Assembly (NCBI GenBank): GCA_947500555.1
Contig: CANMSE010000001.1
Span: 744,001 to 808,000, forward strand
Direction: 5' to 3'
Origin: an uncultured Fulvivirga sp.
GTDB lineage: Bacteria > Bacteroidota > Bacteroidia > Cytophagales > Cyclobacteriaceae
Length of the DNA stretch: 64,000 bases
Below are positions 29,182 to 38,451 of the stretch, piece after piece. The notes beneath the pieces are model-generated. The model was given only the letters and a program-made list of their open reading frames with translations. It was not told the origin of the DNA and did not search any database. The number at the start of each line of letters is the position of its first letter. The stretch's first letter is position 1. Made by a program: the position numbers and the translations under genes.

Positions 29182-31871
29182 CATTGACTGAAGAAAATAT
29201 CAATTACATCATCACAGATATAAACTATCGAGGAATCGTTGATGATAAGCTTGGTGAAGAGCTGGTTGACCATATATGTGTTTTAGTTGAAGAAAAAATG
29301 AAACATGGTGAGCGATTCATTGAGGCTTATGATAGTGTCATATCTGATTTTGGAAGTGATTCAAAACTCCTCGAATTACAAAATAAGACGGTCGAATACT
29401 CTAATAACAACACTCTGATTATGATTAACAATTATTTTAAAATCGCTTTTAGAAACATAACAAAGCACAAGTTCTATTCATCAATCAACATTTTAGGTTT
29501 GTCCATTGGTGTTGCCTGTAGCTTGCTCATATTTCTATTTGTTTCAAATGAGATGAGCTATGATAAATTCCATTTGAATAGTGATAACATATACAGAATA
29601 GTTCGGCATGGTAAGTTTGCTGACAATGAATTTCACTACCCTGTTGGTCCGGCTCCTTTGGCTAACGGACTGATCACAGAAATACCTGAGGTCGAAAATG
29701 CTGTTCGGTTTAGATCAAGTGGTACTTCTCTTGTCAGGGCTTCAGGTTCAAGTGAAAGCTTTAAAGAGACCAGACTGATTTATACGGATTCTACATTTTT
29801 TGATCTATTTTCTTTTTCAATATTGGAAGGAGATGCCGCAAAAGCTCTCACTCGCCCAAATACTGTTGCAATTAGTCAAAAAATGGCTGATAAGTACTAT
29901 CCAAATCAAAACCCGATTGGTCACTCATTGGTACTGGACAACAGCCAAAATTTTGAAATAACTGCCGTCTATCAAGACATGCCTGAAAATTCACATTTGC
30001 AACTGGACTTTTTGCTGTCTATGGCTTCAACGGAGCAAGCCAATAATTCCAATTGGCTAAGCAATAATTTTTTTACTTATATAGCAATCAAAGAAGGAAC
30101 AAACATTGAAGAGGTATTATCAAAAATTCAATCCCTTTACGAAAAAAAATCAGAACCTGCACTTATTCAATATATAGGCTTGTCTATAGCTGAGTTTAAA
30201 GAGGCTGGCAACAGTATAGTGCTGGAGCTTCAACCTTTAGCTGATGTCTATCTTTCATCGGATTTTATTTTCGACATAAATACGATGAGCAGTAAAGACA
30301 ATGTTTATTTATTTATCGCCATAGCAATATTCATTCTTTTGTTGGCCTGCATCAATTTTATGAACTTGTCAACGGCACGTTCGGCTAATCGAGCAAAAGA
30401 AGTAGGAATTCGAAAAGCATTGGGATCGTACAAATCACATCTAGTCAGGCAGTTCTTAACCGAATCTATTATCATGAGCTTAATAGCTTATGTTATTGGT
30501 TTGGCTTTAGTGTCGCTGACACTTCCGATGTTTAATCAACTAGCTGACAAGCAACTTACTCTTCCTTTCTATGACGGAGTATTTCTATTATCACTTTTTG
30601 GAGCCGCTATTATCACTGGTACTCTTGCGGGAATTTATCCTGCATTTTTTCTTAGCGCCTTTAGACCAATAAATACGCTTAAAGGTAAATTGGCATTAGG
30701 TTCCGGGAATTCGCTTGTTAGAAGTGGTTTAGTAGTTTTTCAATTTTTTATCAGCATTTTATTGATTATCGGAACTTTAGCGATCAATAGACAGCTTCAG
30801 TTCATTCAAAATAAAAGGATAGGTTTTCAAAAGGAGCAAGTTCTCCTAGTCAATGATCCATATATGCTTGGTGAGTCGCGAGATTCGTTTAAAAAAGAGG
30901 TTTTGCAGCTAAGTACTGTATTATCGGCTTCTTACAGCGGCTTTTTACCAGTAAATGGATATAACAGAAGCGACAATACTTACTGGGAAAAAGGAGTTTC
31001 TCCGGATGAAACAAATACCAAAAGTACTCAGATGTGGTCCGTGGATGACGACTATATTGAAACTATGAAAATGGAACTGATATTGGGAAGAGATTTCAGT
31101 TCCGATATTGCTTCTGATTCTTCAGCTGTAGTCTTAAATGAGCGGGCAATGAAAGAGTTTGGCTTTGATAATATTGAAGATAAGTGGATTCAAACTTACG
31201 GTTATGACCAAACCACCGGTGTGGTATTAGCTGACCAATTGGTAGACTATAAAGTTATAGGAGTTGTCAAAAATTTTCATTTTGAATCAATGAAAGAATC
31301 TATAGGCCCTCTCGCTATGCGTATGGACAGAAGTACCGGTATTTTATCAGTCCGACTGTCTACAACAGATTACAGCAGTACAATTGATCAAATAGAGAAG
31401 GTTTGGCAAAAGTTTGGCTCCGGATTGCCCTTCAATTATGATTTCATGGATGATCAATTTAACAAAATGTATAGTGCAGAAGCCAGACTAGGTTCTATTT
31501 TTCAAGTTTTTGCCGGGCTTGCAATATTTATTGGCTGTCTTGGACTTTTCGCCCTGGCTACATTTATGGCCGAGCAAAGAATTAAGGAAATAGGAATCAG
31601 AAAAGTGCTAGGGGCGAGTGTTAAGATAATTGTAATGATGCTTACCAAACAATTTACAAAATTGGTCATACTCGCCTTTATTTTAGCGGGACCAGTAGCA
31701 TGGTGGTTAATGAGCAGGTGGTTAGAAGCATATACTTACAAAATCAGTCTCGGTATTGATTTATTCTTGATGGCAGGTATTGCCGCCTTCAGCATTGCAT
31801 GGCTAACCGTAAGCTATCAATCTATTCGAGCTGCCTTAAGTAATCCTGTAGATTCTTTGAGAAGTGAATAG
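29178..31871 (+). CDS. ABC transporter permease (FtsX type) with about 81-aa N-terminal prefix domain
   Basis: Residues 82 onward closely parallel the 26210-28660 product; ATGA overlap with padR. Confidence 0.9.
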   Translation: MTLTEENINYIITDINYRGIVDDKLGEELVDHICVLVEEKMKHGERFIEAYDSVISDFGSDSKLLELQNKTVEYSNNNTLIMINNYFKIAFRNITKHKFYSSINILGLSIGVACSLLIFLFVSNEMSYDKFHLNSDNIYRIVRHGKFADNEFHYPVGPAPLANGLITEIPEVENAVRFRSSGTSLVRASGSSESFKETRLIYTDSTFFDLFSFSILEGDAAKALTRPNTVAISQKMADKYYPNQNPIGHSLVLDNSQNFEITAVYQDMPENSHLQLDFLLSMASTEQANNSNWLSNNFFTYIAIKEGTNIEEVLSKIQSLYEKKSEPALIQYIGLSIAEFKEAGNSIVLELQPLADVYLSSDFIFDINTMSSKDNVYLFIAIAIFILLLACINFMNLSTARSANRAKEVGIRKALGSYKSHLVRQFLTESIIMSLIAYVIGLALVSLTLPMFNQLADKQLTLPFYDGVFLLSLFGAAIITGTLAGIYPAFFLSAFRPINTLKGKLALGSGNSLVRSGLVVFQFFISILLIIGTLAINRQLQFIQNKRIGFQKEQVLLVNDPYMLGESRDSFKKEVLQLSTVLSASYSGFLPVNGYNRSDNTYWEKGVSPDETNTKSTQMWSVDDDYIETMKMELILGRDFSSDIASDSSAVVLNERAMKEFGFDNIEDKWIQTYGYDQTTGVVLADQLVDYKVIGVVKNFHFESMKESIGPLAMRMDRSTGILSVRLSTTDYSSTIDQIEKVWQKFGSGLPFNYDFMDDQFNKMYSAEARLGSIFQVFAGLAIFIGCLGLFALATFMAEQRIKEIGIRKVLGASVKIIVMMLTKQFTKLVILAFILAGPVAWWLMSRWLEAYTYKISLGIDLFLMAGIAAFSIAWLTVSYQSIRAALSNPVDSLRSE

Positions 31872-31878
31872 CTTTTTC

Positions 31879-33651
31879 TTAAGTCAGTTCAGCGTAAATT
31901 GAATCAACCAATGGTTGATATCTAGAATAGATATTTTTTCTTTTTAACTTAAGGGTGGGAGTTAGTTCGCCTCCATCAATGGTCCAAGGTTCTGACAGAA
32001 TTTTTATCTTTTTGACCTTCTCATATTGAGCAAAAGAATTATTGATCTTGTTCATTTCCTTATCAAACTTTTTTTGCACCCTTTCGTGATCAATCATTTC
32101 TTTATCGGTGGTATATTCAATTTCTTTAATTGCACACCATTCTTTTAATGCCTCAAAAGATGGCACTACTAAAGCAGCTGGGAACTTTTGCCCTTCGCCA
32201 ACCACCATTATTTGTTCGATTATTACTGACTCTTTGAATTTATTCTCCAACACCTGTGGAGCTATGTATTTACCTCCGGAGGTTTTAAACATTTCTTTTT
32301 TTCTATCAGTAATTTTCAGGTATCTGTTTTCGACAAGCTCTCCAATATCACCTGTATGAAACCACCCATCTTTATCCATCACTTCAGCTGTTGCATCAGG
32401 TCTATTGTAGTAACCCATCATAACATTAGGCCCTTTCACCATTATCTCTCCATCTTCCGCAAACTTTACTTCAACGTCAGGAAGCAGGGGACCAACACAT
32501 CCTATTCTTACATCATCAGGGTCATCAGTCGTAAAGCTTACTCCTGGTGATGTTTCAGTCAAGCCATACGCTTCAAGAATTTTAATTTGTCCAGCCCAGA
32601 ATATTCGTGCGAGCCGCGGTTGTAATGCAGCTGCACCAGAAACAATAAATTCTACTTCTCCACCGAGTGCTTCACGCCATTTACTAAAAATTAATTTGTT
32701 AGCTAAGGACAATCTCAATTTATACCATGCGCTGTAATTAAGGTTTGGCTCAAAGTCCTGACCCAATCTGATAGCCCAGAAAAAAAGCGCTTTTTTCAAG
32801 CCGGAAAGTGCATAACCTTTAGCAATAATTTTGTCATATACTTTTTCAAGAAGTCTGGGTACAGTTGCAAAAAAATGTGGTTTCACTTCCTTTAGGTTTT
32901 CACCTATTGTGTCCATACTTTCAGCATAGTAAATGGACACTCCCATTCTCATATAAGTATATAGTCCTGTACGTTCAAAAATATGGCATAATGGTAGAAA
33001 GCTCAACGTCCGAAAACCTGGTCTGACAACCGGAAAAATACTCTCGACTGAAGCACTGTTTGACAATATGTTTTTATGAGACAGCATTACACCTTTCGGG
33101 TTTCCAGTAGTACCGGATGTATAAATGATAGTTGCCAGATCCTCTGTTTGAATCCCAGATTTTAAGGATTCAATTATTTTTTGGTCTTCCTCACTTGGTT
33201 CCTTTAAAATCGATTTCCAAAAGTCTTTGTTATCGACTTCATCAAAAAGAAATAGACGCACCTCATTTTGAAATTTGTCTTTGACCTGCACAATCTTGTT
33301 GTAAATATCCTCTTCTCCGCAAAAAACTAATTTTACGTTGGCATCATTGACAATAAAGGCATAATCTTCTGGAGTTGAGTTAGGATACATTGGCACGCCT
33401 ATCGCTCCTATTTGAGATAACGCAAAATCAGCAAAAACCCACTCCGGTCGATTAAAAGAAACTATTCCGACACGATCCCCTTTTTGAATACCCAGCTCTA
33501 GTAGGCCAGTACTTAGGGCTGTGCTTATCGTTTTTATATCAGCAGTGGAATATCTAACCCATTCGTCATCAGCCTTATTGGCTAAGGCCGTTTCAAGAGG
33601 GTTTTCATTTAGCTGATATTCTAAACAGTCAAATAAACGTTTAATCTCCAT
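31879..33651 (-). CDS. Long-chain acyl-CoA synthetase (AMP-binding)
   Basis: TIIYTSGTTGNPKGVMLSH, LEAYGLTETSPGVSF, GWFHTGDIGEL, ITDRKKEMFKTSGGKYIAP. Confidence 0.95.
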   Translation of the reverse strand: MEIKRLFDCLEYQLNENPLETALANKADDEWVRYSTADIKTISTALSTGLLELGIQKGDRVGIVSFNRPEWVFADFALSQIGAIGVPMYPNSTPEDYAFIVNDANVKLVFCGEEDIYNKIVQVKDKFQNEVRLFLFDEVDNKDFWKSILKEPSEEDQKIIESLKSGIQTEDLATIIYTSGTTGNPKGVMLSHKNILSNSASVESIFPVVRPGFRTLSFLPLCHIFERTGLYTYMRMGVSIYYAESMDTIGENLKEVKPHFFATVPRLLEKVYDKIIAKGYALSGLKKALFFWAIRLGQDFEPNLNYSAWYKLRLSLANKLIFSKWREALGGEVEFIVSGAAALQPRLARIFWAGQIKILEAYGLTETSPGVSFTTDDPDDVRIGCVGPLLPDVEVKFAEDGEIMVKGPNVMMGYYNRPDATAEVMDKDGWFHTGDIGELVENRYLKITDRKKEMFKTSGGKYIAPQVLENKFKESVIIEQIMVVGEGQKFPAALVVPSFEALKEWCAIKEIEYTTDKEMIDHERVQKKFDKEMNKINNSFAQYEKVKKIKILSEPWTIDGGELTPTLKLKRKNIYSRYQPLVDSIYAELT

Positions 33652-33701
33652 TGGTAAAATAAATTAGAGAGATCAATTTAAGCAAATTTTCTGAGAGGTT
33701 A

Positions 33702-35528
33702 CTAGTTAACCAGATCTTCTGAAGAGATAAAGTCACCACGCAATTCTCGAAAGCGTTTTCTGGCTTCTGCCACAAAAACACTGCCTGGATATTGAGTTAG
33801 AAATGATCGATAGTATTCCATAGCTTCTTCCTTATTATTGAGCTGTCTATCGTAGATATCAGCAATTGAAAAGTAGGCATCGTCTCCCAAAACATCCGTA
33901 CCATAATTATCTACTATCTGCTGCAATAGATCGAGAGAGTTTTTAAAGTTTCCAGACTTTTTATAAACACTGGCTTTTAGCCAAAGTAGTTCATCATGAA
34001 GAGAATGATAAGGCATATGTGTTAACATGCCGTCTATTTCTTCAAGTCCTTCTTTGGTTTTGTTCTGATACATTAATAACTCAATATTTGCATATTGCTG
34101 AAGCGCATAATCTGAACTGTCCAGTGCGGTGTTGTCTTTGATCAATAGACTTAAGGACATTGCATCATTAGCTATCTCTCTGGTTGTTGCCTGTTTTAAA
34201 ATATCTAGGTGTTCTTCTGCCAGCTTAAAATCTCCTTTATAGTAAGATAACTTGGCGTTCTTAAGCTTAGCAGTATAGCCCAGGTTTTCCTCTTTGTTCG
34301 ATTTTTCTACTTGCGAATACAATAAGGTAGATTCCCAGGCCTGATCAATTAGTAAATATATATCTCCTAGATCCAATTTAGATTTAGCCTTAATGGTCGG
34401 ATTAGCTCGAGGAGTGTCTATTATCTTTTGTAGGATTTGAATAGCCGAGTCTTTCTCATCTAAATAGAAAGCATGTAATAATGCTTTGTTTCGCAAGGCT
34501 TCCAATGTATTTCTACTTACACCAAGCTCATTAATGAACTGATTATAATCGCTAATCAGATTTCTTATTTCTCTTTCATCTATTGGGTAAGTGTTCCTCA
34601 CCCGCTGTTCATAGGATCTTATCAAATACATCTTCGATAGCAAATAATTGTGGGATCCAGGGTAAGTCTGAATTAGATAACTAAAAATCTTAATGGCATT
34701 GTTGAAATCATTATTATCTAATGCTATAAGTCCAATGTTTAAAGTCCTTGCTCCCTGAGATTGAGTTCTGCGATCAATAGCTCTCGCTTGCATAAATGCC
34801 CCATAGAAATTCTTTTGTTGCAAATTGACCCAGATCAATAATTCACCAAATATTTCACTTTCCGGATATTGTTGAATTTTATCAAAAAGTAGTAACTCCA
34901 AACTCGCTAATTCATCTGGTTTTGATAAAAGGTTTTGAAGCGTATTTTTAACTGCATTTAAATTTGAGGGATTTTGAATGACATAATTGAGGTACTCTTC
35001 TACCATTTTATCTTTTTCATTCATAATTCGATAGATGTTGGCCATCTCAAGAGAAAAAAGATAAGGGTTATTCAGAGATTTTCTTCCCTCTGTAAAAGTC
35101 AGTATTGCATATTGTGTTAGTTGTTTATTAACAAAGTAGTCTGCTGTAATACTTACTAGATAGTTTTCGAATTTAATTTGATCAATAACATCTCTGAAGT
35201 AACTATCGGCCCTGGTCTCACCGTCACGATTGAACATTAGTAATCCCAGATCAAGCCTATAGTACCAATTTTTTGGAAATCTTTTAATTAACTTTTTTAA
35301 GTATTTTTCAGATTTAGCATAGTCAGCTTTTTCAAGTAGTAGAAAAAAGTAGTTATTATGAATAAGCGGAATATTGGTGTAGTTCTTTGCTAATTCTTCA
35401 TATAATTTTTGAGCCTTATCATATTGGCCTTGTCCATAGTATTCATTGGCCAATTGAATGTCATTATTATCTTGTCCAAATAAAATAGTTGGTAGTAAAA
35501 AAAATGTGGCGATTATAAACTTGTACAC
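33702..35528 (-). CDS. Tetratricopeptide repeat protein with signal peptide
   Basis: Repeated helical units (ANEYYGQGQYDKAQKLYEELAKNY; YYRSFLTQYPGSVFVAEARKRFRELRG); GTG start. Confidence 0.8.
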   Translation of the reverse strand: MYKFIIATFFLLPTILFGQDNNDIQLANEYYGQGQYDKAQKLYEELAKNYTNIPLIHNNYFFLLLEKADYAKSEKYLKKLIKRFPKNWYYRLDLGLLMFNRDGETRADSYFRDVIDQIKFENYLVSITADYFVNKQLTQYAILTFTEGRKSLNNPYLFSLEMANIYRIMNEKDKMVEEYLNYVIQNPSNLNAVKNTLQNLLSKPDELASLELLLFDKIQQYPESEIFGELLIWVNLQQKNFYGAFMQARAIDRRTQSQGARTLNIGLIALDNNDFNNAIKIFSYLIQTYPGSHNYLLSKMYLIRSYEQRVRNTYPIDEREIRNLISDYNQFINELGVSRNTLEALRNKALLHAFYLDEKDSAIQILQKIIDTPRANPTIKAKSKLDLGDIYLLIDQAWESTLLYSQVEKSNKEENLGYTAKLKNAKLSYYKGDFKLAEEHLDILKQATTREIANDAMSLSLLIKDNTALDSSDYALQQYANIELLMYQNKTKEGLEEIDGMLTHMPYHSLHDELLWLKASVYKKSGNFKNSLDLLQQIVDNYGTDVLGDDAYFSIADIYDRQLNNKEEAMEYYRSFLTQYPGSVFVAEARKRFRELRGDFISSEDLVN

Positions 35529-35901
35529 TTAGTTAACAGGCTATATATATTTATAAATTTATAATATAAAAACTATTATTAATTATTAGGGTGTGAATAC
35601 GTGGATAAATAATCAAATGTTTACTTTCATTTACGAAATGTGCATTAGTTTATGATCTATACATAAGTTATGAACAATCGTAATTCTGTTAAAAGCCTGA
35701 ATATAAGAAAGTTATAATTTTGATGGTGATAAAGTTTCGTTGGTGTTGATATCTTTTAATAGTATAGAATTGTGTGTATTGATGTTGATTAAGTGAACTT
35801 ACTCAGACAGAAGACAAAGTCGGATTAAGAGAATTGAATACTGAATAAATATATCAATAAAACTATGTGATTATTCACATTATGTTAACGGTTTATCAAC
35901 A
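35529..35901. other. Long AT-rich intergenic region with DnaA-box-like motifs (tentative oriC candidate)
   Basis: TTATTCACA at 35871-35879; reverse-strand TTATCCACG at 35600-35608 and GTATTCACA at 35592-35600; TTATCAACA at 35893-35901; nearly pure A/T tract 35542-35588; parS-like sites about 4.5 kb away. Confidence 0.4.
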
Positions 35902-35915
35902 TCAAAAGTTGATAA
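35893..35915. repeat. Inverted repeat across the 3' end of the 35902-37575 gene
   Basis: TTATCAAC-atcaaaa-GTTGATAA, perfect 8-bp arms. Confidence 0.6.
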
Positions 35916-37575
35916 TATTTGGGCCTAATTCCCAATTGGCTCTTATGGTCAGCTTCTTCGTTCCATCATCAGATTCATAATAGTGAACAGGTTCCGGCAT
36001 TTTATTAGTCTTGATATTTCCAGGATCCCATCTGCCATTTTGATCTGAGTCTACTAGTATTCTAATTAAGTAATCGCCAGGCTTGACCTTATTGAACGAA
36101 AAAATCCTTTGGTTATTTGTCGTTTGAACTACCTCAAAGTTGCTATTAAGTAATTGAATAATAAATGAAGATTCTTCAGTATCTACTTCAATTAGAATTA
36201 TTCCGTTCGACTCGAGCCGATCAAAAGATAATTTGGTGGTGCTGCTCGCAATGGTGTCAGATTCAGGACTTACGAAAGCTCCTCGTCCTATATATATGTG
36301 AGGTGGTTCATCAGGAATAATGGTACTGTCATTTTCAGTAGCTACTACGGCTTCGGTACTTGTTTGAAAAAGCCCTGGATCTATGACATAATCAATATTG
36401 AATATAGTGTTACGTTCATTTATAGGTTTCATTATACTGGTGTCAAGTGGTATAATGTTGAGAGAATCAAGATATAGGTATGCGCTGTCTAAATTAATAT
36501 TTACTGCTGGTTTATTAAGAGTGATGGACCCTTGAAGTAAACCATCTGTGGGGAATACTTTTTCCAAACTTACTTTAGCTTCAAAGTCTTTTGGGGAGCG
36601 GGCGGTTTCAGCAAATTGGACGTAAATAGAATCCAAAAGATTATTAAATATTGAATCTTTAACATCAACGAGAAATAATGTGCTATCTATATTTTGGAGA
36701 GTGTTGTAGAATGTTATTACTCTGTGTTGATCATCTAGAAAATTACTCAGAATATTGATATTGGAATTGGGTACAGTAACATTATAATCTGATAAATACT
36801 TGTCATAGGTAACTTCAAAGGTAGTCCCGTTTTGTCTGGCACTCTTCAATTCTATCGGTCTTGCGTCTAAGTATTGAACTAATAAGTTCTGATTTGTCAA
36901 AGTACTATCAAGATATAAAGAGCTAGATAAGAACCCGTACTTTTCTGATTTCATATCTAACATCAGGTTCTTATTGTTGTCAGTGAGAGCATATATATAG
37001 TAGTGCCCTTTTTTAAGATTCTCCAGTAAATAATTTCCTTCTTCGGTTGTTTTAGTAAAATATAACGGTGGGTCTTCCAGTATTTCCATAGTATCATAAA
37101 CATCATAAAGAAATATGCTGATTTCGGATGCAGGTTCATCGGTTAATAGATATTTGACATTACCCGATATACTTAATGAATCGAGGTAGGAACCTGTGCT
37201 AAACGCTAATTTTAGGTCAGTGGGTGAGTTACCTTCCGTAATATCTTGAATGGCCTCTCGGAAGTTGATGGTATAAGTAGTGTTAGAATCTAGTGGTTGC
37301 TCAAACTCAATAAGTACTTTATTCTTTCTAAGCTTTAACTCATACTCCTGATCAATTCTGGGAGAGATTATAATTTGTTCTTTGACATTATTCAATTTAA
37401 GATATTCATCAAACTCTAATTCAATTTTTGTTTGACTGAAGTTAATGGATCTATTGAGAGGATCTGAACTTAGTAGAACTGGCGGGTCCTCATCCTTGGG
37501 CCCACCGGTAGGTGCGGTCTGGTTGGCACACCCGGAGATAAAAAATATTATAATCAATGAAAGACAGTATTTCAT
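35902..37575 (-). CDS. Ig-like (SbsA-type) domain lipoprotein
   Basis: Lipobox FFISGCANQ; TAPTGGPKDEDPPVLLSSDPLNRSINFSQTKIELEFDEYLKLNNVKEQIIISP. Confidence 0.8.
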   Translation of the reverse strand: MKYCLSLIIIFFISGCANQTAPTGGPKDEDPPVLLSSDPLNRSINFSQTKIELEFDEYLKLNNVKEQIIISPRIDQEYELKLRKNKVLIEFEQPLDSNTTYTINFREAIQDITEGNSPTDLKLAFSTGSYLDSLSISGNVKYLLTDEPASEISIFLYDVYDTMEILEDPPLYFTKTTEEGNYLLENLKKGHYYIYALTDNNKNLMLDMKSEKYGFLSSSLYLDSTLTNQNLLVQYLDARPIELKSARQNGTTFEVTYDKYLSDYNVTVPNSNINILSNFLDDQHRVITFYNTLQNIDSTLFLVDVKDSIFNNLLDSIYVQFAETARSPKDFEAKVSLEKVFPTDGLLQGSITLNKPAVNINLDSAYLYLDSLNIIPLDTSIMKPINERNTIFNIDYVIDPGLFQTSTEAVVATENDSTIIPDEPPHIYIGRGAFVSPESDTIASSTTKLSFDRLESNGIILIEVDTEESSFIIQLLNSNFEVVQTTNNQRIFSFNKVKPGDYLIRILVDSDQNGRWDPGNIKTNKMPEPVHYYESDDGTKKLTIRANWELGPNIINF

Positions 37576-38450
37576 TTGGTAAGTATATATATTAAGCTTG
37601 AATAGTCACCTGTTTTTTGACCATAACTATTTGATTTATAGCCATTTATAATAGATATGAAATATTTATTAGTACAGAATTTATACTTGTTGCTGAGAAA
37701 AGAAACATAGTAGGAATCGAATTTCATCGGTAAAACACGTTCAACTTTCATACCATGCCTTTTTGTAAAGCTTTTAATGCTATGTTGATCGAAATGATAC
37801 AAGTGTCTAGGGACATCATATCCAGCCCAGTAATTACTAAAATGTTGAGCGTCAAGACTTTTATGATTGGGGAGAGCAAGGATGATTTTACCCTTTTTAT
37901 CCAAACGCTGAATTAACTCATTAAATATGAGATTAAGATCATGGACGTGCTCTAAAACGTGCCACAAAGTTATTATCGAAAATTTCTTTTTTTGATTAAT
38001 TTCTGAGAGGCTTTCAGATACAGTTATTGGAAGACTATCATTAGCATGGTCTCTGGCAGTTTTATTTGGCTCTACTCCCTCAACAGACCACCTGCTATTA
38101 ATAGCTGTTTTAAGGAAATACCCCGTTCCACATCCATAGTCGAGAAGAGATCTTGTGGATGATAATTTAGAAATTAGGCGAAGCTTATTTTTTAAAGCAA
38201 ACCACCTAACCAGTTTATAAACAATACCAAGTAGTCCTTGTCCCTGATTTGAATGTGATATGTACTGATCAGACTGGTAGTATCGATTAATATTACTTAG
38301 GTCAGGCCTGGGGTTAGTAAATACCAAGTTACAATCCTGACATTTCACGAGAGCGAAATCTTCTTGGCTTATAGAATGATCCTTGCAGATCATATGATTT
38401 TGCAGATTGGTAGACTGGCAAGATGGACAGTCGGATAATTTTTCAAACAT
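37572..38450 (-). CDS. Class I SAM-dependent methyltransferase with N-terminal zinc ribbon
   Basis: CPSCQSTN...CQDCNLVFTNPRPD; LLDYGCGTGYFLKTA; TLWHVLEHVHD. Confidence 0.88.
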   Translation of the reverse strand: MFEKLSDCPSCQSTNLQNHMICKDHSISQEDFALVKCQDCNLVFTNPRPDLSNINRYYQSDQYISHSNQGQGLLGIVYKLVRWFALKNKLRLISKLSSTRSLLDYGCGTGYFLKTAINSRWSVEGVEPNKTARDHANDSLPITVSESLSEINQKKKFSIITLWHVLEHVHDLNLIFNELIQRLDKKGKIILALPNHKSLDAQHFSNYWAGYDVPRHLYHFDQHSIKSFTKRHGMKVERVLPMKFDSYYVSFLSNKYKFCTNKYFISIINGYKSNSYGQKTGDYSSLIYILTK

Positions 38451-38451
38451 A

